A DNA stretch of 64,000 nt from an uncultured Blautia sp. (GCA_934394545.1 CAKRRG010000001.1:1-64000), one strand, 5' to 3'. Positions 1 through 8,985 are shown, numbered from the stretch's first letter. Translations and numbers: made by a program. Notes: generated from the letters alone by a model not told the origin.

Positions 1-4
1 GCAA

Positions 5-304
5 ATGGACGCATCAAGCGGAATGAGTATGGGATTTACCATCGTATGGCTGGTTGTACTTTTCGGTATTATGTATTTTCTGATGATCAGACCTCAGAAG
101 AAAGAGCAGAAGAGAGTACAGGCTATGCTCAACGATATGGCTGTAGGTGACAGCATTGTAACTACAAGCGGCTTCTACGGTGTTATCATCGACATGACAG
201 AAGAAGACGTGATCGTAGAGTTCGGTAATAATAAGAACTGCCGTATCCCTATGAGAAAGCAGGCAATCGCCGAAGTTGAGAAAGCAGAGCAGGCTTCTGC
301 ATAA
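5..304 (+). CDS. yajC: Preprotein translocase subunit YajC
   Basis: Small single-pass membrane protein of 99 residues that accompanies the SecDF-SecYEG translocase. One N-terminal hydrophobic helix (about residues 8-27) is followed by the family hallmark RPQKKEQKR and a small cytoplasmic beta domain (VGDSIVTTSGFYGVI). Length and motif order are typical of YajC. Only four bases precede the ATG, so the ribosome site and the upstream operon partner lie outside the window. A strong terminator follows immediately, so this is the last gene of its transcript. Confidence 0.95.
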   Translation: MDASSGMSMGFTIVWLVVLFGIMYFLMIRPQKKEQKRVQAMLNDMAVGDSIVTTSGFYGVIIDMTEEDVIVEFGNNKNCRIPMRKQAIAEVEKAEQASA

Positions 305-324
305 TCTGACGGGAACTAAGAATG

Positions 325-359
325 GCTTCATTCCATAAAGGGATGGAGCTTTTTCTTTT
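325..359 (+). terminator. Rho-independent terminator after yajC
   Basis: A 10-bp stem (GCTTCATTCC at 325-334 with GGGATGGAGC at 340-349, two G-T wobbles) closes a five-base loop and is followed by a T-rich tract to 359. It separates yajC from the leuB operon. Confidence 0.85.
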
Positions 360-420
360 CCATAAATGTTTTCGTTAATGGGAAAAAGGCAGTTTTTTGA
401 CAGTTTTTTACTTTAACATG

Positions 421-452
421 TTGAAATATTAAAGAAAGTGCGTTATTATAAT
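421..452 (+). promoter_or_regulatory. Promoter of the leuB-ilvD-ilvB-serC-serA operon
   Basis: TTGAAA at 421-426 is spaced 17 bp from TATTAT at 444-449; a perfect TATAAT overlaps at 447-452. The leuB ribosome site (AAAGGAGAGG) follows at 464-473. No T-box or other leader structure is seen: only about 30 bases separate the -10 box from leuB. Confidence 0.65.
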
Positions 453-481
453 AACAATTATCCAAAGGAGAGGAAATTATT

Positions 482-1564
482 ATGAATTACAACATTTCAC
501 TGATTCCGGGAGACGGTATTGGTCCGGAAATCGTTGCAGAAGCAAAGAAGGTTCTGGACAGAGTATGTGAGAAATACGGTCACACCTTTTCTTATTCAGA
601 AGTACTTTTAGGTGGAGCGTCTATTGATGTACACGGAGTTCCTCTTACAGATGAGGCGATTGCTGCTACCAAGGCTTCTGATGCAGTTCTTATGGGCTCT
701 ATTGGCGGAGATGCCAAGACATCTCCCTGGTATAAGCTGGAGCCATCCAAGCGTCCGGAGGCAGGACTTCTTGCCATCCGTAAGGCACTGAATCTTTTTG
801 CAAATCTTCGCCCTGCATATTTATACAATGAACTTCGTGGGGCATGCCCGCTTCGTGACGAAATCATTGGAGATGGTTTTGAAATGATCATTGTACGTGA
901 GCTTACAGGCGGTCTTTACTTTGGCGAGAGAAAGACCATAGAAGAGAATGGCGTAAAGAAAGCAATCGATACTCTTTCCTATAACGAAAACGAGATCCGC
1001 AGAATCGCCATTAAGGCATTTGACATTGCTATGAAGCGTGGCAAGAAGGTAACAAGCGTTGACAAGGCCAATGTCCTGGATTCTTCCAGACTTTGGAGAA
1101 AAGTGGTAGAAGAGGTAGCGAAGGATTACCCGGAGGTTACACTTGAGCATATGCTGGTTGATAACTGCGCTATGCAGCTGGTAAGAGACCCGAAGCAGTT
1201 CGACGTTATCCTTACAGAGAATATGTTTGGTGATATTCTTTCTGATGAAGCAAGTATGGTTACAGGCTCTATCGGAATGCTTTCCTCTGCCAGCCTGAAC
1301 GAGACTAAATTCGGCCTTTACGAGCCAAGCCACGGCTCTGCACCTGATATTGCAGGACAGAACAAGGCCAATCCTATTGCAACCATCCTTTCCGCAGCTA
1401 TGATGCTTCGTTTTTCACTGGATCTTGACGAGGAAGCCAATGCCGTTGAGGCAGCTGTGCAGAAGGTTCTGAGCGCAGGATACCGCACAGGTGATATTAT
1501 GTCTGAGGGATGCACCCTGGTTGGAACGAAAGAGATGGGTGATCTGATCGCGAAAGAAATCTGA
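482..1564 (+). CDS. leuB: 3-isopropylmalate dehydrogenase
   Basis: Catalyses the NAD-dependent oxidative decarboxylation of 3-isopropylmalate in leucine synthesis, in the cytosol. The 360-residue protein has the full beta-decarboxylating dehydrogenase pattern: N-terminal PGDGIGPEI, substrate arginines in the NLRPAYLY and [11 protein letters not shown] segments, the metal-binding segment [12 protein letters not shown], and the NAD-specific [12 protein letters not shown] motif near residue 280. The ATG follows a strong ribosome site. It is the first gene of an operon continuing into ilvD. No leuA, leuC or leuD is adjacent, so the rest of the leucine pathway lies elsewhere. Confidence 0.96.
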   Translation: MNYNISLIPGDGIGPEIVAEAKKVLDRVCEKYGHTFSYSEVLLGGASIDVHGVPLTDEAIAATKASDAVLMGSIGGDAKTSPWYKLEPSKRPEAGLLAIRKALNLFANLRPAYLYNELRGACPLRDEIIGDGFEMIIVRELTGGLYFGERKTIEENGVKKAIDTLSYNENEIRRIAIKAFDIAMKRGKKVTSVDKANVLDSSRLWRKVVEEVAKDYPEVTLEHMLVDNCAMQLVRDPKQFDVILTENMFGDILSDEASMVTGSIGMLSSASLNETKFGLYEPSHGSAPDIAGQNKANPIATILSAAMMLRFSLDLDEEANAVEAAVQKVLSAGYRTGDIMSEGCTLVGTKEMGDLIAKEI

Positions 1565-1631
1565 TAGAAGATCGGATCAGACGAATCAGGAAAGAAAGAT
1601 ACAGACATTCAGAATAAAGGAGATACAAGTT

Positions 1632-3305
1632 ATGAGAAGTGACGCAGTAAAAACAGGCTCACAGCAGGCACCTCATCGTTCCCTGTTTAATGCCCTTGGA
1701 ATGACAAAGGAAGAAATGGAGCGTCCATTAGTTGGTATTGTCTGCTCTTATAATGAAATCGTACCAGGTCATATGAATCTGGATAAAATCGCACAGGCTG
1801 TAAAGCTTGGTGTGGCAATGGCCGGTGGAACACCGGTTATGTTCCCTGCGATCGCTGTCTGTGATGGAATTGCAATGGGACATATTGGTATGAAGTATTC
1901 ACTTGTCACAAGAGATCTGATCGCAGATTCCACAGAGGCAATGGCTCTGGCACATCAGTTTGATGCTCTTGTTATGATTCCCAACTGTGATAAGAACGTG
2001 CCGGGACTTCTGATGGCAGCAGCCAGAATTAACGTACCTACTGTATTTGTAAGTGGTGGCCCGATGCTGGCCGGTCATTTAAATGGCCACAAAACAAGTC
2101 TTTCCAGCATGTTTGAGGCTGTTGGAGCTTATGCAGCAGGTAAGATCACAGAAGAACAGCTTACCGAATGTGAAAATAAAACATGTCCGACCTGTGGCTC
2201 CTGTTCCGGTATGTATACGGCAAACAGTATGAACTGCCTGACAGAGGTGCTTGGTATGGGACTGAAAGGAAACGGTACGATCCCTGCAGTATATTCAGAG
2301 CGTATCCGCCTTGCAAAGCATGCAGGAATGCAGGTAATGGAAATGTACCGCCGCAATATTCGTCCAAGAGATATTATGACAAAAGAGGCCCTTCTGAATG
2401 CGCTTACCGTAGATATGGCGCTTGGATGTTCTACAAACAGTATGCTGCATCTGCCGGCAATCGCACATGAGATCGGCTGGGATTTTGATATCAGTTTTGC
2501 AAATGAAATCAGCGAAAAGACTCCGAATCTCTGTCATCTGGCTCCGGCGGGCCCGACTTATATGGAAGACCTGAATGAGGCCGGCGGTGTATATGCAGTT
2601 ATGAATGAGCTGAATAAGAAGGGACTGCTTCATACAGAATGTATGACCGTTACCGGTAAGACAGTAGGGGAGAATATTAAGGACTGTGTAAACCTGAATC
2701 CAGAAGTAATCCGTCCGATTGACAATCCATACAGCACCACAGGAGGACTTGCAGTACTCCGTGGCAATCTTGCACCAGACGGAAGCGTTGTAAAGCGTTC
2801 TGCAGTAGTACCGGAAATGATGGTTCACGAAGGACCGGCGAGAGTATTTGACAGCGAAGACGACGCAATTGCAGCAATCAAAGGTGGTAAAATCGTAGAA
2901 GGTGACGTTGTAGTTATCCGTTATGAGGGACCGAAGGGAGGTCCTGGAATGAGAGAAATGCTGAATCCAACCTCTGCAATTGCAGGTATGGGACTTGGTT
3001 CCTCTGTCGCACTTATTACAGACGGACGATTCAGTGGTGCCTCCAGAGGTGCATCTATCGGACACGTTTCACCGGAGGCAGCCGTAGGCGGTCCGATTGC
3101 CCTTGTTGAGGAAGGAGATATCATCAGCATCAACATACCGGAGCTGAAGCTGGAACTGAAGGTTTCTGAGGAAGAGCTTGCAGCAAGAAGAGCGAAATGG
3201 CAGCCAAGAGAGCCGAAGGTTACCACAGGATACCTTGCAAGATATGCGGCAATGGTAACATCCGGAAACAGAGGTGCGATCCTTGAGGTACCGAAAGCGA
3301 AGTAA
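1632..3305 (+). CDS. ilvD: Dihydroxy-acid dehydratase
   Basis: Iron-sulfur enzyme that dehydrates 2,3-dihydroxy-isovalerate and its homologue in valine and isoleucine synthesis. The 557 residues match the family length. Cluster and substrate motifs are visible: [10 protein letters not shown] near residue 120, the [19 protein letters not shown] cysteine cluster near 190, and the C-terminal GRFSGASRG and [10 protein letters not shown] motifs. A ribosome site (AAAGGAGATAC) precedes the ATG. It lies 67 bp after leuB and 24 bp before ilvB, consistent with co-transcription. Confidence 0.97.
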   Translation: MRSDAVKTGSQQAPHRSLFNALGMTKEEMERPLVGIVCSYNEIVPGHMNLDKIAQAVKLGVAMAGGTPVMFPAIAVCDGIAMGHIGMKYSLVTRDLIADSTEAMALAHQFDALVMIPNCDKNVPGLLMAAARINVPTVFVSGGPMLAGHLNGHKTSLSSMFEAVGAYAAGKITEEQLTECENKTCPTCGSCSGMYTANSMNCLTEVLGMGLKGNGTIPAVYSERIRLAKHAGMQVMEMYRRNIRPRDIMTKEALLNALTVDMALGCSTNSMLHLPAIAHEIGWDFDISFANEISEKTPNLCHLAPAGPTYMEDLNEAGGVYAVMNELNKKGLLHTECMTVTGKTVGENIKDCVNLNPEVIRPIDNPYSTTGGLAVLRGNLAPDGSVVKRSAVVPEMMVHEGPARVFDSEDDAIAAIKGGKIVEGDVVVIRYEGPKGGPGMREMLNPTSAIAGMGLGSSVALITDGRFSGASRGASIGHVSPEAAVGGPIALVEEGDIISINIPELKLELKVSEEELAARRAKWQPREPKVTTGYLARYAAMVTSGNRGAILEVPKAK

Positions 3306-3329
3306 TAAATACACTAGGAGGAAATAAAA

Positions 3330-5006
3330 TTGCAGCTTACAGGAGCGGAGATTATCATAGAATGTTTATTGGAGCAGAACGTGGATACTGTTTTCGGATA
3401 TCCGGGTGGTGCGATCCTGAATGTTTATGACGCCCTTTACAGATATAGTGATAAAATCAAACATATACTTACTTCACATGAGCAGGGAGCTTCCCACGCA
3501 GCAGACGGCTATGCACGTGCAACTGGCAAGGTGGGCGTGTGTCTGGCAACATCAGGACCTGGTGCGACCAACCTGGTAACAGGAATTGCCACAGCATGCA
3601 TGGACTCAGTTCCTGTGGTAGCAATTACCTGTAATGTGGGAACTGCACTTCTTGGAAAGGATTCCTTCCAGGAGGTAGATATCGCAGGAATTGTAATGCC
3701 TGTGACAAAGCACAGCTATATAGTCAAAGATGTAACGAAGCTTGCGGACACCATTCGCAAGGCATTTACCATAGCAAAAAGCGGTCGTCCGGGTCCGGTG
3801 CTTATAGATGTACCGAAGGACGTAACTGCAGCGAAATGTGAATATATCCGTCACACTATTACAGCCGTAGAGCCGAAGACAGATACAATCCGCCAGGAAG
3901 ATGTGGAAACAGCAGCGCAGATGATCGAAGCAGCACAGAAGCCATTTATCTTTGTTGGCGGCGGCGCAGTGATCGCAGACGCATCAGAAGAGGTTCGCGC
4001 ACTTGCCCATAAGATCCAGGCACCGGTCTGCGACAGTCTTATGGGAAAGGGGGCTTTTTCCGGGGAGGATGAGCTTTATACAGGCCCTGTGGGAATGCAT
4101 GGAACAAAGACTTCCAACTACGCCATGTGTGAATGTGACCTTCTGATCACGCTTGGAGCACGTTTCAGTGACCGTGTAACAGGAGATGTTAATTCCTTTG
4201 CACCGAAGGCAAAAATCCTGCAGATTGATGTGGATGCAGCGGAAATCAACAAGAATGTTCAGGTGGATGCTTCTGTGATCGGAGATCTGAGAGAAGTGCT
4301 GAAGCTTCTTCTGAAAAAAATCCCGGAGAAGAATCATCAGGACTGGGTACAGCATATTCAGGATATGAAAGAAAAATATCCGTTAAATTACGATCATTCC
4401 CAGCTGACAGGACCCTATGTGATCCAGAAGCTTTATGAAATGACAGGTGGAAATGCAATTGTTTCCACAGATGTTGGACAGCATCAGATGTGGGCTGCCC
4501 AGTATTTCAAATTTAAGGAGCCGAGAACCTTCCTGACATCAGGAGGGCTTGGTACCATGGGCTATGGCCTTGGCGCAGCAATCGGAGCGAAGATGGGCTG
4601 CCCGGACAAAACCGTGGTAAATATAGCAGGAGACGGCTGTTTCCGTATGAACATGAATGAGATTGCCACAGCAGTCCGTTGCGGCAAACCTCTTGTCCAG
4701 ATCATTCTGAACAATCATGTTCTGGGAATGGTACGCCAGTGGCAGACTCTTTTCTATGACCACAGATATTCCCAGACTGTATTAAATGACAGTGTGGACT
4801 TCGTGAAAGTCTCTGAGGCAATGGGAGCAAAAGCAATCCGCGTTACGAAGATGGAAGAAGTAGAGCCTGCACTTAAGATGGCGCTTTCATCAGAGGGACC
4901 GGTAGTTCTCGACTGCTGGATCGACCAGGATTTAAGCGTATATCCTATGGTTCCTGCAGGAGCAAGTTTAGACGAGGTATTTGACGAGGAGGATGTGAAG
5001 AAATGA
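3330..5006 (+). CDS. ilvB: Acetolactate synthase, catalytic subunit
   Basis: Thiamine-diphosphate enzyme that condenses pyruvate units in branched-chain amino-acid synthesis. The start is TTG at 3330, chosen because AGGAGG lies just upstream and no ATG is suitably placed. The N-terminal domain carries the catalytic glutamate in TSHEQGASHAADG (about residue 52); a central FAD/transhydrogenase-like domain follows; the C-terminal ThDP motif begins GDGCFRMNMNE (about residue 436) and ends near the NNHVLGMVRQW segment, typical of anabolic IlvB. The regulatory subunit ilvN is not adjacent. Its end overlaps serC by an ATGA junction, implying translational coupling. Confidence 0.95.
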   Translation: MQLTGAEIIIECLLEQNVDTVFGYPGGAILNVYDALYRYSDKIKHILTSHEQGASHAADGYARATGKVGVCLATSGPGATNLVTGIATACMDSVPVVAITCNVGTALLGKDSFQEVDIAGIVMPVTKHSYIVKDVTKLADTIRKAFTIAKSGRPGPVLIDVPKDVTAAKCEYIRHTITAVEPKTDTIRQEDVETAAQMIEAAQKPFIFVGGGAVIADASEEVRALAHKIQAPVCDSLMGKGAFSGEDELYTGPVGMHGTKTSNYAMCECDLLITLGARFSDRVTGDVNSFAPKAKILQIDVDAAEINKNVQVDASVIGDLREVLKLLLKKIPEKNHQDWVQHIQDMKEKYPLNYDHSQLTGPYVIQKLYEMTGGNAIVSTDVGQHQMWAAQYFKFKEPRTFLTSGGLGTMGYGLGAAIGAKMGCPDKTVVNIAGDGCFRMNMNEIATAVRCGKPLVQIILNNHVLGMVRQWQTLFYDHRYSQTVLNDSVDFVKVSEAMGAKAIRVTKMEEVEPALKMALSSEGPVVLDCWIDQDLSVYPMVPAGASLDEVFDEEDVKK

Positions 5007-6085
5007 GCAGAGTGTATAATTTTTCCGCAGGACCGGCAGTCCTTCCGGAAGAGGTGTTGAAAGAAGTTGCAGATGAAATGCTGGATTATAACGGTACCGG
5101 TATGTCTGTTATGGAAATGAGCCACAGAAGTGCTGCATTCCAGGAAATCATCGATACAGCTGAGAAGGATCTTCGTGAGCTGATGAATATTCCGGATAAT
5201 TACAAGGTACTTTTCCTTCAGGGAGGTGCTTCCCAGCAGTTTGCCATGATCCCTATGAACCTTATGAAAAATAAGGTTGCAGATTATATTGTGACAGGTC
5301 AGTGGGCAAAGAAAGCCTACCAGGAGGCACAGAAATACGGAAAAGCAAACAAGATTGCTTCTTCCGAGGATAAGACCTTCTCTTATATTCCGGATTGCAG
5401 TGATCTGCCTGTGAGCCCGGATGCGGATTATGTTTATATTTGTGAAAACAACACCATTTATGGAACAAAGTTCAAAGAGCTTCCAAACACAAAGGGTAAA
5501 ACTTTGGTAGCAGATGTATCCTCCTGTTTCCTTTCCGAGCCTGTTGATGTAAGCAAATACGGCATTATTTACGGTGGAGTCCAGAAGAATATCGGACCTG
5601 CCGGTATGGTCATTGTGATCATCCGTGAAGATCTGATCACAGAGGATGTTCTTCCTGGAACACCTACCATGCTGACCTATAAGACACATGCAGACGCAGG
5701 TTCCCTTTATAATACACCGAACGCATATTGCATCTACGTATGCGGCAAGGTATTCAAATGGCTGAAGAAAATGGGCGGACTGGAAGAGATGAAGAAACGC
5801 AACGAGGAGAAGGCAAAGATTCTTTACGATTTCCTTGATTCCAGCAAGCTTTTCCATGGCACCGTTGTTCCGAAAGACCGTTCCCTTATGAACGTTCCTT
5901 TTGTAACCGGTGACAAAGAGATGGATGCGAAATTTGTTGCTGAGGCTTCCAAGGCAGGCTTTGTGAATCTGAAAGGCCACAGAACTGTTGGCGGCATGAG
6001 AGCTAGCATTTACAATGCAATGCCGAAGGCTGGTGTGGAAGCACTGGTTGCATTCATGAAAAAGTTTGAGGAGGAAAATGCGTAA
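5003..6085 (+). CDS. serC: Phosphoserine aminotransferase
   Basis: PLP-dependent transaminase converting 3-phosphohydroxypyruvate to phosphoserine in serine synthesis. The 360-residue protein begins with the family signature YNFSAGPAVLPEEVL; the PLP lysine lies in the GGVQKNIGPAG segment (about residue 197), and the C-terminal GHRTVGGMRASIYNAM segment binds phosphate. It overlaps ilvB by 4 bp and serA by 1 bp, so ilvB-serC-serA are coupled. Confidence 0.96.
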   Translation: MSRVYNFSAGPAVLPEEVLKEVADEMLDYNGTGMSVMEMSHRSAAFQEIIDTAEKDLRELMNIPDNYKVLFLQGGASQQFAMIPMNLMKNKVADYIVTGQWAKKAYQEAQKYGKANKIASSEDKTFSYIPDCSDLPVSPDADYVYICENNTIYGTKFKELPNTKGKTLVADVSSCFLSEPVDVSKYGIIYGGVQKNIGPAGMVIVIIREDLITEDVLPGTPTMLTYKTHADAGSLYNTPNAYCIYVCGKVFKWLKKMGGLEEMKKRNEEKAKILYDFLDSSKLFHGTVVPKDRSLMNVPFVTGDKEMDAKFVAEASKAGFVNLKGHRTVGGMRASIYNAMPKAGVEALVAFMKKFEEENA

Positions 6086-7248
6086 TGTTTCAGTATCATT
6101 GCCTGAATCCCATTGCCCAGAAAGGTCTGGACATTTTTGATGATAATTATAAAAAAGCGGATACTCTGGATGACTGCCAGGCAGTTCTTGTAAGAAGTGC
6201 TAAGATGCACGATATGGAGCTACCGGAAAGCGTTGCAGTGATCGCACGTGCCGGTGCCGGAGTTAATAACATTCCGGTGAAAGAGTGTGCAGAGAAAGGT
6301 ATCGTTGTATTTAATACTCCTGGAGCCAATGCAAATGGTGTAAAGGAACTGGTTCTTGCCGGTATGCTTCTTGCTTCCCGTGACATTGTGGGAGGTATTG
6401 AGTGGGTACAGAGAGAGAAAGACCAGGAAGATATTGATAAGCTTGCTGAGAAGCAGAAGAAGCAGTTTGCAGGCTGTGAGATCATGGGTAAAAAGCTTGG
6501 TATCATCGGTCTTGGCGCCATTGGAAGCATGGTGGCAAATGCAGCAGCTTCCCTTGGTATGGAGGTTTATGGTTATGATCCATACATTTCCATCGATGCA
6601 GCATGGAACCTTTCCCGTACCATTAAGCACAGCAAGAGCTTAGACGAGATTTACAGCAAGTGCGATTATATCACAGTACATGTACCGCTTCTGGATTCCA
6701 CGAAGAAGATGATCAACAAAGAAGCTTTCGATAAGATGAAAGACGGTGTTGTACTTCTGAACTTTGCCCGTGACCTTCTGGTTGACGAGGATGCGCTGAT
6801 CGATGCCCTGAACAGCGGCAAGGTGAAAAAATATGTAACAGACTTTGCCAACCATACAGTTGCCGGCCATGAGGGCATTCTGGTAACGCCTCATCTTGGA
6901 GCATCCACAGAGGAATCAGAGGAGAACTGTGCAGTTATGGCTGTGAAGGAGGTTCGTGATTTTCTTGAGAATGGTAATATCAAAAACTCCGTAAACTTCC
7001 CGAACTGTGATATGGGTACCTGCGTAGCAGTTGGACGTATTGCCATTACACATAAGAACATTCCTAACATGATCAGCCAGCTGACCAAGATCCTTGGTGC
7101 TGAGGGCCTGAACATTGCAGATATGACCAACAAGAGTAAAGGTGAGTATGCGTATACGCTGATCGATCTGGAGAGTGCAGCTTCCGCAGAGGCACTGGAT
7201 GCGCTGAAAGCCATTGAAGGTGTTTCAAAGGTTCGCGTGGTGAAATAA
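6085..7248 (+). CDS. serA: D-3-phosphoglycerate dehydrogenase with ACT domain
   Basis: Oxidises 3-phosphoglycerate, the first step of serine synthesis. The 387-residue protein has an NAD-binding Rossmann motif (GLGAIGSMVANAA, about residue 145), the catalytic region NFARDLLVDEDAL, the catalytic histidine in TPHLGAST, and a C-terminal ACT domain of about 70 residues beginning near ITHKNIPNMIS, expected to sense serine. The type is the short SerA lacking the intervening ASB domain. It is the last gene of the leu-ilv-ser operon; no clear terminator follows before the antisense promoter at 7292. Confidence 0.93.
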   Translation: MFQYHCLNPIAQKGLDIFDDNYKKADTLDDCQAVLVRSAKMHDMELPESVAVIARAGAGVNNIPVKECAEKGIVVFNTPGANANGVKELVLAGMLLASRDIVGGIEWVQREKDQEDIDKLAEKQKKQFAGCEIMGKKLGIIGLGAIGSMVANAAASLGMEVYGYDPYISIDAAWNLSRTIKHSKSLDEIYSKCDYITVHVPLLDSTKKMINKEAFDKMKDGVVLLNFARDLLVDEDALIDALNSGKVKKYVTDFANHTVAGHEGILVTPHLGASTEESEENCAVMAVKEVRDFLENGNIKNSVNFPNCDMGTCVAVGRIAITHKNIPNMISQLTKILGAEGLNIADMTNKSKGEYAYTLIDLESAASAEALDALKAIEGVSKVRVVK

Positions 7249-7292
7249 ATTCGAATACAGATAATGGTTCATAAAATTCGAATACAGATAAT
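7247..7292 (+). repeat. Two 19-bp direct repeats
   Basis: The 19-mer AAATTCGAATACAGATAAT occurs at 7247-7265 and again at 7274-7292, 27 bp apart. The first copy begins inside the serA stop codon region and the second abuts the -35 box of the small-RNA promoter. They could be operator sites or the scar of a small duplication. Confidence 0.8.
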
Positions 7293-7320
7293 TGACATTA
7301 AGACAACAGAATGTTAATAT
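7292..7320 (+). promoter_or_regulatory. Promoter of a short antisense RNA
   Basis: Near-perfect sigma-70 type promoter: TTGACA at 7292-7297, 17-bp spacer, TAATAT at 7315-7320. No protein-coding gene follows on this strand before the terminator at 7386-7420, so the product is a short RNA. Confidence 0.75.
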
Positions 7321-7326
7321 AGGTAT

Positions 7327-7420
7327 AGAAAAAGAGTGTTGCCGATAGACGGTTAGCCCGATAAAATAGTTGATAAACAAAAATTGCCGCTTAGTTTTCC
7401 AGGCTAGGGCGGCTATTTTT
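7327..7420 (+). ncRNA. Candidate antisense antitoxin RNA
   Basis: Predicted transcript of about 95 nt from the promoter at 7292-7320 to the hairpin at 7386-7413 with its T-rich tail. Its 3' end runs antisense to the last codons and 3' untranslated region of the 32-residue hydrophobic peptide gene on the minus strand. This convergent arrangement matches known type I toxin-antitoxin pairs in Firmicutes such as txpA/RatA. Start and end are inferred from promoter and terminator positions only. Confidence 0.55.
7386..7420. terminator. Bidirectional terminator shared by toxin and antisense RNA
   Basis: GCCGC at 7386-7390 pairs with GCGGC at 7409-7413, extended by TTAG/CTAG with one bulge. On the plus strand it is followed by TATTTTTG; on the minus strand by AATTTTTG. 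Either convergent transcript can end here. The toxin stop codon lies at the base of the stem. Confidence 0.75.
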
Positions 7421-7511
7421 GTGTCTTGTTAATATCTTTACCAAAGGTATATCCGATTCCAAAGCAGGTTAAGCCGAAACTTATAACTGCTATAAGGTCA
7501 ACAATACTCAT
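7413..7511 (-). CDS. Small hydrophobic peptide, candidate type I toxin
   Basis: A 32-residue peptide starting MSIVDLIAVISFGL and ending in a charged tail GKDINKTQK: one membrane-spanning helix followed by lysines and an aspartate, the usual build of holin-like type I toxins of Firmicutes. It begins at ATG 7511. No ribosome site lies directly upstream because a palindromic element ends four bases before the ATG; AAAGGAGG is found on the far side of that element. The frame stays open through the element to a GTG at 7694, giving a 93-residue reading that is probably accidental. Expression in the present state may therefore be impaired or altered. Function is inferred from size, hydrophobicity and the facing antisense RNA. 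Confidence 0.55.
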   Translation of the reverse strand: MSIVDLIAVISFGLTCFGIGYTFGKDINKTQK

Positions 7512-7515
7512 TGGC

Positions 7516-7681
7516 CTAGAGCCTGTTTGAAAAATCATTCCTGCAATCTGCACGCCCCACTTTGCGGTATATTTCACCCGAATTCGGTTGTCGTAGCCCG
7601 CTACGACGCCTTCATCCGGGCAAAATCTCCCACAAATTGTGACGCACATCTTGCAGAAAGCCTTTTCCAAACACGCTCTAG
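7516..7681. mobile_element. 166-bp palindromic MITE-like unit
   Basis: The unit begins CTAGAGC and ends GCTCTAG. Its first and last 50 or so bases are imperfect inverted repeats (for example CTAGAGCCTGTTTG against CTAGAGCGTGTTTG), and the centre holds a perfect 7-bp hairpin (GTCGTAG at 7590-7596, CTACGAC at 7601-7607). It encodes no transposase. CTAG at both ends may be part of a target duplication. It separates the Shine-Dalgarno and start codon of the candidate toxin gene. A genome search would show whether it is a dispersed family. Confidence 0.7.
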
Positions 7682-7690
7682 CCCTCCTTT
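7682..7690 (-). promoter_or_regulatory. Displaced ribosome binding site of the toxin gene
   Basis: On the minus strand the sequence reads AAAGGAGGG directly before the palindromic unit. With the unit removed (leaving CTAG) the site would sit about nine bases before the toxin ATG, an ideal spacing. At present it is about 170 bases away. Confidence 0.5.
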
Positions 7691-7785
7691 CCACTGAATT
7701 CCCTTACGGGTTTCTATGTAATCAGAGGGTCATTAGCGATTCCTGTTTTTGCTTTAGTTATAAATAGCGATTCAAAGCTACATAT

Positions 7786-8760
7786 TTATCTGCCGCTCTC
7801 TGCAATAAATGTCTTGATTTCATCCAGTGTCGGCATCACACGAAGAGCACCCTTGCGGGTAGTGATAAGAGATGCACCTGCGTTTGCGAAGGTAAGCATT
7901 TCCATCAGGTTCTCATCTGTAAGGTCTTCCAGACCGTGCTCCAGAACATAGTTCAGGATGTTGGCACAGAAGGTATCTCCGGCACCTGTGGTCTCAATGG
8001 TGTGCTCCTGAAGGAATGGAGCGCACTCTACACGGCGTCCCTTGTAATAAGCGCGGCTTCCGTCTTTACCCATGGTGATAAGAGCCAGCGGAATGTGATA
8101 TTTCTCTTCAATCAGTGCAGCACCCTTGTCGTAGTCTGTGGTATCAAAAAGGAATTCCACTTCGTTGTCAGAAATCTTCAGAACATCACATTTGGTAAGA
8201 CCGTATTCAATCTCAACACGGGCATCCTCAAGGGATTTCCACAGTGGCGGGCGGAGATTGGGGTCAAAGGTGATGATGCAGCCAGCGTCCTTTGCAACTT
8301 CTAAGGCATGGCGGGTAGCTTCCCTTACGCCCTCATGAGTAGAAGAAAGGGTTCCGAAATGGAAAATACGAGAGTCACGGATCAGGTCATCCGGAACTTC
8401 GTCCTTCGTCAGCATCATGTCAGCACCTGGATTGCGATAGAAGGAGAAGTCTCTGTCTCCATCCGGATAGGTGTGGACAAATGCCAGTGTGGTATGTACT
8501 TCTTCGTCCATGATAAGAGCTCTTGTATCAATTCCAACTTCTTCCACAGCTGCTTTCAGCTGGTTTCCGAACATATCTTTTCCAACTTTTCCAATAAAAG
8601 CGGTCTTCTTACCAAGGCGCTCAAGCATAGCCAGAACGTTACACGGAGCACCACCTGGGTTCGCCTCCATGATCGGATTGCCCTGTGCGCTGGTTCCATT
8701 CTCAGTGAAATCGATGAGAAGCTCGCCAAGTGCAGTCACATCGTAGTTTCGGTTACTCAT
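7786..8760 (-). CDS. PfkB-family sugar kinase (probable fructokinase)
   Basis: ATP-dependent carbohydrate kinase of the ribokinase/PfkB fold, 324 residues from ATG 8760, chosen because AAGGAGG lies eight bases upstream; the frame extends further but without a ribosome site. Family signatures are the N-terminal substrate motif NPGGAPCNVLAMLERLG and the C-terminal ATP/anion-hole motif TTGAGDTFCANIL with the catalytic aspartate. The sequence resembles fructokinases of the ScrK type, but substrate cannot be fixed. It is monocistronic and divergent from the glgB-like gene. Confidence 0.88.
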   Translation of the reverse strand: MSNRNYDVTALGELLIDFTENGTSAQGNPIMEANPGGAPCNVLAMLERLGKKTAFIGKVGKDMFGNQLKAAVEEVGIDTRALIMDEEVHTTLAFVHTYPDGDRDFSFYRNPGADMMLTKDEVPDDLIRDSRIFHFGTLSSTHEGVREATRHALEVAKDAGCIITFDPNLRPPLWKSLEDARVEIEYGLTKCDVLKISDNEVEFLFDTTDYDKGAALIEEKYHIPLALITMGKDGSRAYYKGRRVECAPFLQEHTIETTGAGDTFCANILNYVLEHGLEDLTDENLMEMLTFANAGASLITTRKGALRVMPTLDEIKTFIAESGR

Positions 8761-8800
8761 TGAAAAATCCTCCTTAGATGTTTTCAGAATATATAACAAT

Positions 8801-8829
8801 AATTTAACGCAGAGAAGTATATTTGTCAA
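8801..8829 (-). promoter_or_regulatory. Promoter of the PfkB kinase gene
   Basis: On the minus strand TTGACA (8829-8824), 17-bp spacer, TAAATT (8806-8801). The -35 box lies in a small inverted repeat (ATTTG/CAAAT), a possible operator. Confidence 0.65.
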
Positions 8830-8985
8830 ACAAATTTCTTTCTTTTTTCTGATTAAAATGGTAAAATAGAAATATCAAAAATTTCGTCAGAATGCCTGAG
8901 AATTATAACAATAATAACATTTTTGTGAAGCTTCATGTGGGGAATCTGACGATCCGTGAATATTGGCGGGGAAATGGAGAGACTT

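Noticed and set aside
361-481. Possible T-box or leucine leader before leuB
   Set aside because: Too little transcribed sequence lies between the likely promoter and the start codon, and no specifier loop or terminator/antiterminator is visible.
2295-3065. Open frame antisense to ilvD
   Set aside because: Shadow of a clearly real gene; composition is not protein-like and there is no ribosome site.
4754-5980. Long open frame (408 codons) on the minus strand
   Set aside because: It lies antisense to serC and the end of ilvB, which have convincing families and ribosome sites; the minus-strand protein is rich in Cys, His and Ile with no family pattern.
7413-7694. 93-residue minus-strand protein starting at GTG 7694
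   Set aside because: Two thirds of it is encoded by the palindromic element. Only the last 32 residues look like a real peptide.
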